From NCBI GenBank assembly GCA_032433595.1, contig JASWJB010000195.1:18899-82898 (forward strand): DNA of 64,000 bases. The letters are read 5' to 3'. This document shows, piece after piece, positions 26,442-38,051 of this stretch; the first letter of the stretch is position 1, and each line of letters begins with the position of its first letter. Origin of the DNA: Conoideocrella luteorostrata (Eukaryota > Ascomycota > Sordariomycetes > Hypocreales > Clavicipitaceae). The notes beneath the pieces were generated by a model. That model ran no database searches. It was not told the origin of the DNA and worked only from the letters and a program-made list of their open reading frames with translations. A program made the translations under genes and the position numbers.

Positions 26442-27269
26442 TCACGCCCCTATTCCATCCTTCCCTGATTCCGTCGACATACTCGCCGTCTCGGAACCCT
26501 TCGCCCTCCCGGTCCCCGTACTAGAATCTGGTTCCATCAAACTCCTACTCGCGTCCGACCAAGCACTCCTCACGCCGTCATCTTGTCGAACACTTACATC
26601 AATATCTCCATCCTCATCCTGAACCCGCCCAGCCACCTTATTCTCCCCTTGGGGTCCGTCCTCCTTGCCCCCCAAATTCATATTGCTCTGCCTATGTAAA
26701 CTGTTCGCCAAATCAACATCCACATCCATCATGCCCTCCCCAAACTCGTCGTCCTCGCTCCATCCACACTCGCTGCAGCTGCAGCTCCCACTTCCTGCGT
26801 CACTACCCTCCCTATTCGCCAACCTCACCGTCTCTTCCAGCACCAAGAAGCCCCTCTCCAATACCTCCGCCCAGTTCTGCACATTCCCCAACTCCTTCAC
26901 CTTCCTGGACGCATTGTCCGCTTCTTTGGCCAGCTTCTCCCGTTCTTTCCGCAAGCCCTCTGTTGCGCGGAGCACATCCCGCTCCTGCTTGTCCAGCGCC
27001 GCGGCGTTGTCGTGGAGGATCCCCGCGCGGGATTGGAGCTCCGAGTCGAGCAGGTTGCCCATCGAGGCGACCACCGCGGCACGTGCTTCGGACACATGGC
27101 GCTGGGTCTCGGACGATGGGAGGGTTTGCTGGAGAGGCGGTGCGTGGGCGTTGATGGATTGGGATTGCGCTGGAGTAGTGGTTGTGGGGGGCATGGAGAG
27201 GGAAGGTGGTGAAGACAGTGGTGGTGGAGGCGGTTGAGGCATAGTTGATGGCGGTGTTTCTTTGTTCAT
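26442..27269 (-). CDS. BLOC1S1/GCN5L1-like subunit of the BLOC-1 endosomal complex
   Basis: Intronless, 275 aa. The Pro-rich N-terminus (about residues 1-55) precedes a helical core at about 58-150 with the GCN5L1 family layout: an Ala-rich helix (SEARAAVVASMGNLLD), a middle coiled coil, then GNVQNWAEVLERGFLVLEE, which matches the family's G-D/N-V-E/Q-N-W signature. BLOC-1 acts in endosome maturation in fungi and in lysosome-related organelles in animals. Beyond residue 155 the protein is acidic and Ser-rich, longer than the animal subunit. Assignment comes from motif recognition without an alignment; another BLOC-1-type coiled-coil subunit is the main alternative. Confidence 0.78.
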   Translation of the reverse strand: MNKETPPSTMPQPPPPPLSSPPSLSMPPTTTTPAQSQSINAHAPPLQQTLPSSETQRHVSEARAAVVASMGNLLDSELQSRAGILHDNAAALDKQERDVLRATEGLRKEREKLAKEADNASRKVKELGNVQNWAEVLERGFLVLEETVRLANREGSDAGSGSCSCSECGWSEDDEFGEGMMDVDVDLANSLHRQSNMNLGGKEDGPQGENKVAGRVQDEDGDIDVSVRQDDGVRSAWSDASRSLMEPDSSTGTGRAKGSETASMSTESGKDGIGA

Positions 27270-28324
27270 GTGTGGATTAGTTAGAGCGTAAATGTACAGA
27301 GTATCTTCTGCGCGTGGAATTGGCTTGGGGATCCTCAGAACGACATAGTATCTACTTTGTACTGGGCGTCGAACGAAGAGATATATGTATGATGCTGCGT
27401 GTGTGAGCTTCTACCCTATCGTCAGTGTCAAAACGTGCACCATCCCGGCCGCAGATCAATGTGCGCACATGATTCACCTCATCCTACAACAACATTTGTT
27501 GGAAAGGGTGGCCGCAACTGATGCGCGCAGACAAGATGGAGGGGTGGAGTAATGACACCACCATTGCCACTTGGAGGCTAGAGGCTGGACGAACCAACCA
27601 CCGACGACGTGCATTAGATCTACATCCGAGGGCGACGCCTTGATTTCATAAAATTGGAGAAAGCAGAAACGGAAGGAGGGAAAGATAGTTAGTTGGAAAA
27701 CAAACGATGTTTTCACTGTATCGTGTTGTTGAAATTATGTTGAGCTACCCCCTATTCCGTACTATTTACAAATATACATTCAAGATGTTAGTCCATCCTT
27801 CTTTTGGCCTTGCCCGCAACAAACGTCAACGTTGATATATGCAACTGCCGTCTCTGCCCTTTGTAGCCCCATGTGTGGTAGCCTATGGTTCTACATCCTG
27901 TCCCAAGACTAGAAAACCGGAAAAAAAAAAGAAAAAAAACTAAAAAACTGAAACGCCAGAGCCCTAGTCCTTCGAGCCTTGGTTTTCCCTCTAACGCAAA
28001 CATAACTGTAAAACATAAATTCCGTATCTCTTAATTACATTGCCACAATTCGTGTGATCGTCGAGATCAAATTCTATAGCATTCGTTTCCCCATAACTCC
28101 AGGCTATGCGGAAAGTTAAAGGAGTGAACCTGGATGGTAAATACTCACATCTGAGGAAACACCAAAAAAACCAAAAACAAGTAGAAGAAAGAAAGAAATA
28201 GTTAGTGTATGTGCTTGCATTTGTCTGTCTGATCTGAAGTTGGCTACTTGCGGTGATCAGCTCAAGTGATTAGACAAAGAAGGGAGAATATCAACTGGAT
28301 GCGACACCGGCAAATGTCGCTTCA
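27270..28324. other. Spacer upstream of the BLOC-1 gene and downstream of SOG2
   Basis: About 1 kb with no convincing ORF. A-rich low complexity near 27918-27948. It should include the BLOC-1 gene promoter (left) and SOG2 3'UTR (right). TATTCCGTA at 27753-27761 is a variant of the recurring motif. Confidence 0.5.
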
Positions 28325-31300
28325 CTAAAGAGCTACTCTGCCTCCATTGGGCCGTGCTAGACCAAGTCCTCCGTTCGGACTGAACGGTGTCGATGTTGAC
28401 GAATTGCCATCTGATGACATAGATGAAATAGATGATAGTGAGTTGAATCCAGAGTGGCCTCGGGTCATTGTTCCATTTCGAGACATGGATATTCCTGGAT
28501 TTGCCATGAGCGCATCTGCACGATCGAAGACATTTCCATGAAAAGCTGCTGCAAATGAGGCACTGTGGGGGGTCGTGGAAACGGTAGCCTGCAAGGCTGG
28601 CCCAAGAGCTGCGCTCTGCGGTGTGATGGGTACTTGTGTTGGTGATGTGCTTTGAGAAGAATAATGGCTGGTTTGACCCCTGTTGGGACCGGATGTTCGG
28701 ATCATATGATGCCACGTCGATTGCGCCATTATGATCATTGTTTCCTTCATGCTTTGTTGAATCGGCCTCAGCCGAATACGAGTATCGGGTGGAAGGGATA
28801 TGTTGTTGTAGGAGCGCTGTATCTTATCACCAAACACGTACCAAGACTCGACGAAATTGCTACAGATATTCCAGAAGGCTGGCTGAGAACGCACACTGGG
28901 GTCTTTGAGTTTGACGAGGGACAATTTGCCTCTAAGTATCTCTGTTTGTTGAATTGCATGGCCACACACGGCAATCAAGTCCTGCCATTCTCGCACAAGA
29001 CTAAGGGGCACACGCTGATGCATGGCCGTCCTTAAGATGCCTTGCAGCTGAACGAGGAAGTTGGGAAGCGTCCGAAGAAGAACATCCGTGGACTGTTGCA
29101 AGGATAAATATATGCGTTCAAACTGCGCATCGTCTCCGGTGTATTCGTTTGTCAAATCCCGACTACCAGAGGAAGAGAAAGACTCGCCAGACCTTGGTGT
29201 TGCTGAGGCGAGTTTTGCGGTACGGGTCGAGCCGTTGGCTTGGTAAATTGGTAAGTCCGTTGCCACGCGGAGATTAGCAGGGTTATGAACGACCGTGCCA
29301 TTGCGGCCCCTTAATATTCCACTTCTGTCAGCCGTTGGGGTCGCAAAAGGTTCTCGCTGATAGGCTTTGATCGTCTCGCTGGCATCAGGCAAGCTGCGGT
29401 TGATTGACTGAGACTGCGGCTGTGACGACGAAGTGATCGATGCCAGAGTTACTCGGAGTTCCATAATACTATTATACAGTAACATCAAGAGCGTACGAAT
29501 ATATCGTGCGTCTCCATTGTTGACAAAAGTATCAATGTTATCGGCCAATAGTGTGCAGACGTGACCATATGCGCTTACAAGCGTCTGGCACGCACGATAA
29601 ACATTCTCGTTGTCTCGCACAGAATGTTCATCATTTTCTAGCAAAATCGTGTCGTGTCTCTGGATCTCCTGTTCCAGCTCTTCGACGTGAGAGTTGGTAT
29701 TGTAGAAGACAATCTCCAAGCTTGAGCGTTTGGCCGACCCATCACTCGTCAAGGTCATGAGCATTTGTATCATTGGATGTATTTGGAAAACGGAATACAA
29801 AATGCCTTTGGCGGCTTCAATAACAGGGTCAAATACTTTGGACTCTCGCCGACGCTCGGGGAGGATGGACAGTCGCCGTACGTATATCGGCCGCTGGAGA
29901 TATTGCTCATTTGGTGTAGCTGGACTTTTGGCACCGGGCGGAGTGCCCAGCATGGCAGAGCCATGGCTCAGCCCACGATAGTGGCTGAAGCGGTTATTTG
30001 CCTGAGTTTCGTCCAACGTGCCTAACTCGGATGCCTTTCTGGACACAATACCCATGCGTCGGCTGCGGCCATCTGGTCCGCGATCAGATCGCAGCAAGGT
30101 TTCAGAATTGCTCCGAAGTCTCTCATTCACATTGCCGATGGTCAAAGGCATGACACCTGGTCGACGAATTGCTGTGTTTTGTTGGGACAGCCCACGGTAA
30201 TGCGATCTCGATGGGATTGGGGGAGGTCGCAGAACGCCGTTAGGAGACCGGATGTCAGGCAAATCAGTGCCATTGACTTTAATAGGAAACCGTCCACTCG
30301 CGGCTCGTTTCAGAGGAAACCGGGGCGCCTCAATACCGCCTTCACTGGATTCATCGCCAGTCGCATCACCTTCCATTCTCCCAGTGAGAGTGTAATGTCG
30401 GAGAAACTTTTTGATCATCGCGGTGACGGCGACCTCGGTAACTTCTGTCTCTCTCGTGATGCCATCGTTCGGTGGACTTCCGGATTGTGGGCGGATAGCA
30501 TCCTTTGGCGGGAAGCTTATGGGATTACCCTCGAACTTGAGCACTTGAAGAGAGCCCATGTCGGCGAGACAGGTGGGCAATTCCCGTATCTGATTTTTGG
30601 GCACAGATAAGACCTTAAGTGACGTTAATTTTGAGATGTCTTGCGGTAGCACTCGTAGTTGGTTGCGGCCTAGGTCTAAAATCTCGAGACTTTTCAAGTC
30701 GCAGAGCTACACGGTGTTAGAACCAACCCAGAGTCCAGCATGGGGAACGGCATGGTGAGGAATCATAATTACCGCCATAGGAAACTCTTTGATCTGATTG
30801 CCTCTGATGTTAAGATATCGCAGCGATGTGCATTCGGAAAACCGTGCCGGCAGAGTGGATAACTGGTTATGCGACAGAGCTAGCCTGCAGGGACATAGGA
30901 AACGAATCGGGTCAGTCAACCTGTAACTATACATGGTTTTAATTTTTAGACAGATCAAGAAGCGTACCGCTCAAGCTGGTCTTTGACAATATCCACCACT
31001 TCTTCGGGTAGTTTTTGGATGCCCTTGCGGCTCAGGTCCACGGTTATGCCAGACCTCAATCCAGTGCCAACAGCACCCGCCTCGGCACCCTGGCCCTCAC
31101 CTTCAAGAGCTGTCTGCATGGCGTCCCGGGCCAGGGCGATGATCTGCGCCGGCGTCGTTATCGAGCTCGAGGCCGACAAGGTCGCATTCGCGGACGCACT
31201 TCGAAGATTTGGAATCGGCGGCGGTGGCGGCGGCGGTGGAGGACCATTCGAAGTCGCCGCAGAATTAGGAACTGGACGTCTGCCTTGGGCAGGATTCTCG

Positions 31301-31383
31301 GGTAGACCACGAACAGATGAGGATGAAGCTGCCGTGGTGCCCGTAGGCATCCGGTCGGGCCACTCCATGATGGAGGATAGCAT
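28325..31383 (-). CDS. SOG2: Leucine-rich-repeat RAM-network protein SOG2
   Basis: SOG2 is a component of the RAM (Cbk1/NDR kinase) network controlling polarised growth and cell separation. Exons 31383-30968, 30884-30773 and 30706-28325 give 969 aa; both junctions lie inside leucine-rich repeats and restore their periodicity. Start is the first ATG (31383); the codon just upstream is TTG. A polyproline run lies near residue 50. Repeats such as LEILDLGRNQLRVLPQDI and LKVLSVPKNQIRELPTCL occupy about residues 130-250. The long C-terminal Sog2 domain begins around 460 (VFDPVIEAAKGILYSVFQIH) and ends with a Ser-rich tail. Length and domain order match fungal SOG2 proteins. Confidence 0.94.
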
Positions 31384-32869
31384 CAACTGCGAGAGAGATG
31401 ATGATTCTCACGCGTTGGTACGCTGTGGCGGGTGAGTGGCGGATGAGGATTGTGTGCAGGCCGATACTTTCAATTCCAGCAAAAATGTTTCACTGGCCCC
31501 TCGCCCACCCAAGCTGGGGTCCTGAAGTCTCAAACCCAAAAGCGTCGTGGTTGGGTTGCGGCTTCAAACTGATCGAGGCTGGGACAAGGCGATGACGCTG
31601 AATGAAGCACACAGTCTCATGATGGTTGGAGATGCGCGCAAAGGGGGATAACGTTACTGATGCGGGACGTAGAAGAGAATTGGGATATCAGGAGGCTCGA
31701 TTTCTAGGGGAGGTTGGTGGCGTCAACCCGACTCTGCAAAGCACGAGCAGTTAGGAGGAGGGACTTGACACCGGTAGCCCGACGGCGGTCAAATAAATGA
31801 CTGAACTTACGAGCACACTCTACCCGCGTCTACTCACTAGTTAGTTATGGGCACTTTGGGTACTAGCAAGGCCAAGCCTGAACCAGACTCAACTGAACGG
31901 GCAGCAGGGGCGCTTCCAGCCGTCAACTGTGCAATACGGTTGTCGCTGGACAAAATGCTTCCCGATGAGAGCGGTCGCTTGTTCTTGTGTTCACGGGTTC
32001 ATGTCAGGCTGACGGGCAAGGCAGGGAGGGCTTCAATACACATTAACATCCAGGTCTGGTACACAACATGCGCCAGAAATAACCAGCGCCAGGGCCAGCG
32101 CCAGGGCGAGCGTCAGGGCCAACGCAAGGGGCTGCGTCCAACGACCGACTGGCTTGGTGGGACTTGCTTCTGGACACCGCGGTAGAAGCTTCCCCTCAAA
32201 CGCTAGCCTGCAGTGAGGCGGAAAAGGGGAGCTGACAGCCCACGACTTGGGGCGACATGGTTGGCTGGATTCAACTAGACAGACTCAGGGCCGATCTTGC
32301 CCCTGGCGAACCTCCGCGGGCCAGGTTCGCTTCAGTCCGGTGGCACGAAACAACGAGAAAACAACGAGGCCATCAGATTCAGCAGCATACTACTCCGTAG
32401 TTAGTAAGTTAGTAGCAGCCGAACACCACGCCGCCCGTTTGTTTTCAATTTTTTCAGGTGTTTTAGCCTTCCCTTGGCATTCAAACAGCCGACTGTCCCA
32501 GTGTTGTTTGGTACCACGGACAGATGTTTTCGAGCCATATTGACAGGGAATCGTGGAGCTTTCGAGCAATCCTAGCTCAACATCAATCCGAGTGTTGCGC
32601 CCCGCTGCATTCCGTAAGGCCGCTCGCAGTCTCGACGAGCCGTCGTGCAAATGGTCGGCCGTGATCTGACATTGGACGTCTAGTGGTAGAGATTGAGGTC
32701 AAGCCGCAACGACTAAAATTCTGTTCTGTGTTATCCAACACATGTTTGGCGGACCACCTTTTCGACAACTTTCACCGCACTGCAGCTCGTTGTGCTCGAA
32801 GGCTGCGTTTCTCGCTCTTTGGTATAGATAGAGCCACTGGTGCGCCACCTTATTGTTGGCGCTTGCGTC
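31384..32869. other. Divergent promoter region between SOG2 and the RecQ helicase
   Basis: 1.5 kb without a supported gene. A short minisatellite lies at about 32083-32130 and TACTCCGTA at 32391-32399. The open frame at 32683-32949 overlaps the true first RecQ exon in another frame. Confidence 0.55.
32083..32130. repeat. Four imperfect 12-bp tandem units (CAGCGCCAGGGC type)
   Basis: Consecutive units read CAGCGCCAGGGC twice, then GAGCGTCAGGGC and CAACGCAAGGGG. It is GC-rich in an otherwise mixed spacer. Possibly a local slippage product; no gene contains it. Confidence 0.7.
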
Positions 32870-34546
32870 ATGCCTGCGTTGCAGCGAAGCAGTTCGTGCC
32901 AAGATATTGGTTTCACCCTCCGACGACGATTTCACAAGAGCGAGTTTAGGTATGCGACACTCCAAACCCACAAGACATGCCATAGTATCCGCAGTTCTGA
33001 CTGTGCATGACATATGTCTACTACTGCCGACTTATGGAGTTGTATCACTAACGCAGCCGAAGTAAAGACCACACCAACGTGAAATTATTGAAGCTGCTCT
33101 AGATGGATTTGATGTCTACGTGCAAGCTGCCACGTCTTTTGGGAAAAGTCTGTGCTTTCAGCTGCCTGCAGTGATCAACCAGGGAAGTAAGTCGCCGGAT
33201 TTCAAATTTAAGTTGGCCTTGGCAGCCCTTACTGACTACTTGCAAAGTAACTGTGGTCATCTCTCCACTTCTCAGTCTTATGGTAAGTTTTTGCTAGTAG
33301 TCCAAAACAGATAAAAGTATTAGTACTCAGCGCTGGATAGATAAACCAGGTCGAAGCTCTCAGATCAGCAGGCATCGACGCCAGCTCACTCAATAGCAAC
33401 ACTCCGTACCCAGAAAGGGATCGCATTCAGCGAGACCTAGAGACTGGTCACCCGAAAACCCGCTTGTTGTATGTCACTCCGGAGTTGTGTTCCGGAGCCC
33501 GTTTTCGAGAACGACTCCAGCTAGTTCATCAACAGAAAGAATTGGCTCGAATTACGATTGATGAAGCACACTGCATCTCCGAGTGGGGACATGACTTCCG
33601 GAAAGACTTCAAACGGCTATTTTGGTTCCGGGAGACATTTCCCGATGTGCCCATCATGTGTCTCACCGCAACTGCGAATCCCCAGGTTAGACAGGATGTA
33701 CTCCGGACCTTGAAGTTGGACGAGACACCAGAGAGGATAAAGACTTTTCTGATGAGTCCAGAGCGATGCAATCTGCATATAGAGATTCGGTACACGAATG
33801 ATAAGGAAGACAACCGACTTGCAGACTTTCTGAAGTGGATTCGAGCAGTTTACGACAGGCGAAGAGGATCACCTCGAAAAGAAGAGCTACAGAGCGATGG
33901 CGAAAGGATAGAAAACGTCCCCGGCATCATATACACTATTTCGCGAGACGAGTGTGAATCCTTGGCAGCGACGCTGCGTGACGAAGGAGTCGGCGCTCGT
34001 CCATTCCACGCAAAGCTATCCAAACAAGTCAAGGAAGATACGTTGAATCGTTGGATTAACAACGAATCAGGCTATGATATTATCGTGGCCACAACAGCAT
34101 TCGGTATGGGCATCGATAAGAACAATGTGCGCTTTGTCGTCCATTGGCGTATACCAAAGTCTTTTGAGGGATACTATCAAGAGGCGGGTCGCGCAGGACG
34201 CGATGGCAATGCGAGCTATTGTTTTCTGTACTATAGCCGTGAAGATTTGGAACGGGTGATGCGAATGGTGCAGAGCGACTCGAAAGATGGCTCAAATTCT
34301 GTTGCAAGGCTACACAGCCTGCAAGCTCTAGCGCTATACTGCGAAAATACAGAGTCATGTCGACATGCACAAATATGCAAGTACTTCAGCGAATCATCTG
34401 TAACGAAGTGCGATTTTGCATGTGATTGGCATAAAGATGCGCATGACTTGGAAACTCGGTTCTTAAAAGGCCTGGCGAGTTCGGAATGGGTGAGCACGCA
34501 AGCAATGCAAGGCACGTATGACGGATACGATGATTATCAAGATTAG
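32870..34546 (+). CDS. Short RecQ-family 3'-5' DNA helicase
   Basis: ATP-dependent helicase for recombination and replication repair. Exons 32870-32949, 33068-33186, 33248-33282 and 33341-34546 give 479 aa. The start MPALQRSSSCQDIGFTLRR leads through the first splice into FRPHQREII (motif 0), then Walker A AATSFGKSLCFQLPA, SPLLSLM (Ia), IDEAHCISEWGHDFR (II), LTATANPQVRQDV (III) and AFGMGIDKNNVRFVVHW and QEAGRAGRDG (V/VI). A Cys cluster near the C-terminus (residues about 410-450) is the RecQ zinc module. No HRDC domain and no long tails, so it belongs to the short RecQ class rather than the Sgs1/QDE-3 class. The first intron uses an AAAG acceptor downstream of a frame-breaking CAG. Confidence 0.9.
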
Positions 34547-34995
34547 AGATGGAATACAACAAGAGCTAGCATAAATCATAAATGAATTCAGATGTATCAC
34601 AACTGCCTATTCTCATAGCCTCCTGTCTACTGAGCGCTTGGAGATGGGAAATAGCAATCGTCGTATGCAAAAGAGCTGCGTTGATTAAGTCGTTGACGTA
34701 TCGAGCATGGCAGGGCACTTAAAATAGCATATTCTATGTTGTTAAAATTCTGCAACTATTTAGTTAATGACAATCTAGAGGGACTTTGGATGGTGAAAAG
34801 TTGAGCCACGAAGCTGGTGCATGAGCAGTTATACACACACAGCTTAGCGTCGCTGACCAACAACAAACTGCTTCCATCCTGAGGTGTCCAAAATCTGACA
34901 CTTTAATTCCTCCTTTCATACTACGTCGGCCTTGTTTATGCCTGCTACAAAACAGTCTGATATTTCTCGCCTTATTTCTTTTCAATAATAACATT
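34547..34995. other. Short spacer between RecQ and the alpha/beta hydrolase
   Basis: 450 bases between two same-strand genes; contains RecQ 3'UTR and hydrolase promoter. Nothing else seen. Confidence 0.5.
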
Positions 34996-36003
34996 ATGGT
35001 TGCACAAGCAACTCGCCGAGCCATTCCACATTTTGGGATCATCATCCGGCGCTATTCAACTCCGTCTGCCACCCGAGATAGTCAAATTCTGCCACTCCCC
35101 GATGGCCGTGTCCTAGGTTTCTCTGAATCTGGAATCTCCACCGGGTATCCAGTCTTGTTCTTTCATGGGTTTCCATCTTCACGTCTCGAAGCAAACTACA
35201 TAGATGGTTTAGCGCGAAAGCAGAACCTGCGGGTAATCACACCTGACCGCCCTGGCTTTGGGATCTCCACGCTTCAGCCCAACAGAAGAATAATGGACTG
35301 GCCGGCGGATGTGAAATCGCTAACGGCCCATCTTGATCTATCGAGGTTCGCTATTCTCGGTGGCTCGGGAGGTGGCCCCTACGCGCTTGCCTATGCCAAG
35401 GCATTACCGCCGGAGACGCTGTCCGCAGTGGGATTACTAGCCAGCGCGCCACCGTGGGAAGCAGGTACATCTGACTTGATGAGGACACAAAAGATTGCCC
35501 ATCATCTTTCGACTAATTGGCCTTCTACAATGCGCCTATTCAGTGATGTGTTGGTTGCGACGACTCGAAAAGTATTATCCTCCACAGTAGGCACATTCCT
35601 CGTCAACAAAATGCTGGAGAAGAGTAACGCGGCTGCCGTCTCGAAGGAATCATCTCCGAAAGGTAATCATGCCATGAAGTCATCAATTGATCACCAGAGA
35701 GAGCAGATGCTCAGAGCTTTGTTCGAAGGCTTTGCGCAGGGTGCGGAGGGATTTGTGCACGAAGCCAAGTTGCTGACCCATCCGTGGGGGATTGACTTTG
35801 AAGGGGTCGCATACGATGGTATCCAGATATGGCATGGAAGTAGGGATGTGAATGCGCCTATTTCTATGATTCGCTGGATGGCGAAACGGTTGCCCTGGGC
35901 CGAGTTGCATGAGTTTGATGATACCCATTTCTCGTTGGCTCAGCATTTGGACAGGATTTTGGGGGACTTGGTTACGGAGGAGGAAAAGGGGATATCTAGA
36001 TGA
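34996..36003 (+). CDS. Alpha/beta-hydrolase fold protein, possibly mitochondrial
   Basis: Intronless, 335 aa. Oxyanion-hole motif FFHGFPSSR near residue 55, nucleophile elbow GGSGGGP with Ser near 122, acid Asp in HGSRDVNAP near 282, and His in DDTHFSL near 312 make a complete catalytic triad. The first about 25 residues are basic with no acid (MVAQATRRAIPHFGIIIRR), consistent with a mitochondrial presequence. Substrate cannot be deduced. The start is the first ATG in frame. A second upstream start is not available because the leader is AT-rich with stops. Confidence 0.88.
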   Translation: MVAQATRRAIPHFGIIIRRYSTPSATRDSQILPLPDGRVLGFSESGISTGYPVLFFHGFPSSRLEANYIDGLARKQNLRVITPDRPGFGISTLQPNRRIMDWPADVKSLTAHLDLSRFAILGGSGGGPYALAYAKALPPETLSAVGLLASAPPWEAGTSDLMRTQKIAHHLSTNWPSTMRLFSDVLVATTRKVLSSTVGTFLVNKMLEKSNAAAVSKESSPKGNHAMKSSIDHQREQMLRALFEGFAQGAEGFVHEAKLLTHPWGIDFEGVAYDGIQIWHGSRDVNAPISMIRWMAKRLPWAELHEFDDTHFSLAQHLDRILGDLVTEEEKGISR

Positions 36004-36324
36004 AGTTTAAGGAGAAGAATGGAGCTGTTCCGGTTGTCGATGGAATTAATGAGGTTTTAAGAGGCGACGGAGTGGACTGCTGTCATGAATAGAAGGAGTT
36101 ACCATGTTAGGATCCCATGTAAAGTAGATATGCACATAATTTATATATCATCATTATATTTGCAAAAATATATTCTAAGTCAGTGTGTGTTTCAATGAAT
36201 GAATAATCTATCTAAACCAGATCCAAAATTCCCAAGTCTAACACCCTCGCCGTGCAAAATCCTGCATATAATCAATCGAAATCAAGGTTCACCAGAATCA
36301 ACGCCCTCGTCTTCACCGGATGAC
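36004..36324. other. Convergent 3' flanks of the hydrolase and cupredoxin genes
   Basis: AT-rich 320 bases between two stop codons. No gene or repeat seen. Confidence 0.5.
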
Positions 36325-36885
36325 TCAGAAGCCACCATTTGGGTTAGGGTTCACGATAACTTGACCCTCAGAAGAGATTGCCGGAATAACAGACTTCTCC
36401 GTCAGGGCAGCCAACTCCCTGTGTCTGCGCAGACTAAAGTTCTGGTCATCAAAGTTCTGGTTGATGACGCCAACCATGCCGGCCTGGCAGTGGTTGCCAT
36501 TCTGCTGTGGGCAGTAGTACCAAATGGGCTTCTTGTCCTTGACCTCAATCTGGAAAACATTCGTAGCCTGGCCTTCCTGCGTGGCAAACTGGAAGCCAGG
36601 GAAGAAACTGACACCGTTGTCAAGGGGCTTGCACGGCTCAGAGAAGCTAGACTGCGCAACGGAGTGATTCTTGGGCAAGAAGTGCCATTCGACAATGTCG
36701 CCAATCTCAGCGACGACGTTGTCAGGGTCGAACTTGAGACCGCCGAGACCAGCGACAACAGAATGTGTTACGCGGTTATGGGCGTTGGTTTTGGTGGTTT
36801 CGTCGGGAGTGGTGTTGGTTGGTGCTGGGGCAGCGAATGCGGCCGTCGCGAGGAAGAGAGTGGTGATGAGGGCCTTGGCATACAT
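36325..36885 (-). CDS. Secreted cupredoxin-like (blue copper type) protein
   Basis: Intronless, 186 aa. Starts with a clear signal peptide (MYAKALITTLFLATAAFAAP). The body is a single cupredoxin domain: the beta-strand GLKFDPDNVVAEIGDIVEWHF, first His ligand in PKNHSVAQSSF, and the distal cluster YYCPQQNGNHCQAGMVGV supplying Cys, His and Met. So all four type-1 copper ligands appear present. Related fungal proteins are extracellular or cell-wall associated. The C-terminus has no hydrophobic GPI signal. Copper binding is inferred from residues; a non-copper-binding cupredoxin fold is possible. Confidence 0.88.
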   Translation of the reverse strand: MYAKALITTLFLATAAFAAPAPTNTTPDETTKTNAHNRVTHSVVAGLGGLKFDPDNVVAEIGDIVEWHFLPKNHSVAQSSFSEPCKPLDNGVSFFPGFQFATQEGQATNVFQIEVKDKKPIWYYCPQQNGNHCQAGMVGVINQNFDDQNFSLRRHRELAALTEKSVIPAISSEGQVIVNPNPNGGF

Positions 36886-38051
36886 TTTTGATTGTGATTT
36901 ATTGGAAGATTGATGTAAGTTTTTTTTTTAAAGAGTTTATGTGTAATATTTTGTTAATATTGCGGAAGTGGTAATTGCAAGAGACTTATTGGTGTTTGCT
37001 GTGTTGTGTATTTGTAAGTGTTTTCTTGGATGATGAGATAGAGAAAGAAAAAAAAAAAACCAATTTCTATCAAGAACTTCAGGGCTCTTTATACAAATTG
37101 TATGCGTTGTATCTGAACGTATTATAAGGTTTTTTTTTTCCCGCGAATTAATCTATTTTTACTTACACAACAGTGAGGCTATTTTCGTGCCGGCTGGCTT
37201 GGTAAACATAAGCACCGAAGCCCACGAGACTAGTGCTGCGCCCTTTGCGCCCTAACCACCCTCCCTTCCAGAAAGAAATGAAAATCTCATGACCGAAGAG
37301 TAATGACAGAATAAGCTTACAGCACCTCTCGTAGTTCAACTGTCCCTTTCGGCCATTTCTAACAAGTTGACTGTCCCGGGGTGGCCTGCCCGGATCTTCG
37401 TGCTGCCTTTTGGGCTGTGCTGACGCTGACGCCAACTAACTGGTCTGGCTAACTGGCTAACTAGCATTCATTCCCTTTGGGGTTTCGCCGGACGCCAGTC
37501 AGCATGACTTGCTTCTTGATTCCACAGCTTTGGGGCAAGAGTCGGCGCAGCTGCGTGTAGGCGCCCAATCAGAGTCTGTGAAAAACAGCTGTTTTGGGTT
37601 GAGGCGAAGCAATTTTGACAGCGCAAATCCGGCTGGCGCCAGGTGGGCGGTGGCTGGCGTTGATTTTGGCTATGTGCTGGCCGGCTGAGGAAAATACGAG
37701 TTTCAGCTATGGAAATCGAATTAAGGCCATCCGGCTGTAAGGGCTTGGACGGATGGCTTTCGACCCGCATGTCAGCTATAAGCACGATGTATTCAAATCA
37801 GCATCGACAGCATACGGAGAATTGCGGAGTTTTGGATTTCGGACATGACTTAGAGCGCCTTGCGAGCGTGTGTTCAGGCAAGAAGTATACTAGTTTTCTC
37901 TGCGGCATGTTCAACGTAAGAAACAAACAGGTTTTGTTGAGAGCAATTTCCACGTAGGCAGCTATCTGAACATTATACCCTTATGACCGGGTGTCATGAT
38001 GAAACTCGTCTATGGTGCCCGGTATCACTCCCCAAACACTCTTCAGCATGT
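36886..38051. other. 1.2 kb spacer upstream of the cupredoxin gene
   Basis: Contains the cupredoxin promoter (minus strand) and the 3' flank of the DUF2470 gene. Homopolymer T and A runs at about 36918, 37049 and 37130. No supported gene. Confidence 0.5.

Noticed and set aside
26665..27237. 190-codon plus-strand ORF
   Set aside because: Shadow of the Ser/Pro-rich BLOC-1 subunit gene on the other strand.
32683..32949. 88-codon ORF as the RecQ N-terminus
   Set aside because: Wrong frame; the frame starting ATG 32870 joins the helicase motif 0 perfectly.
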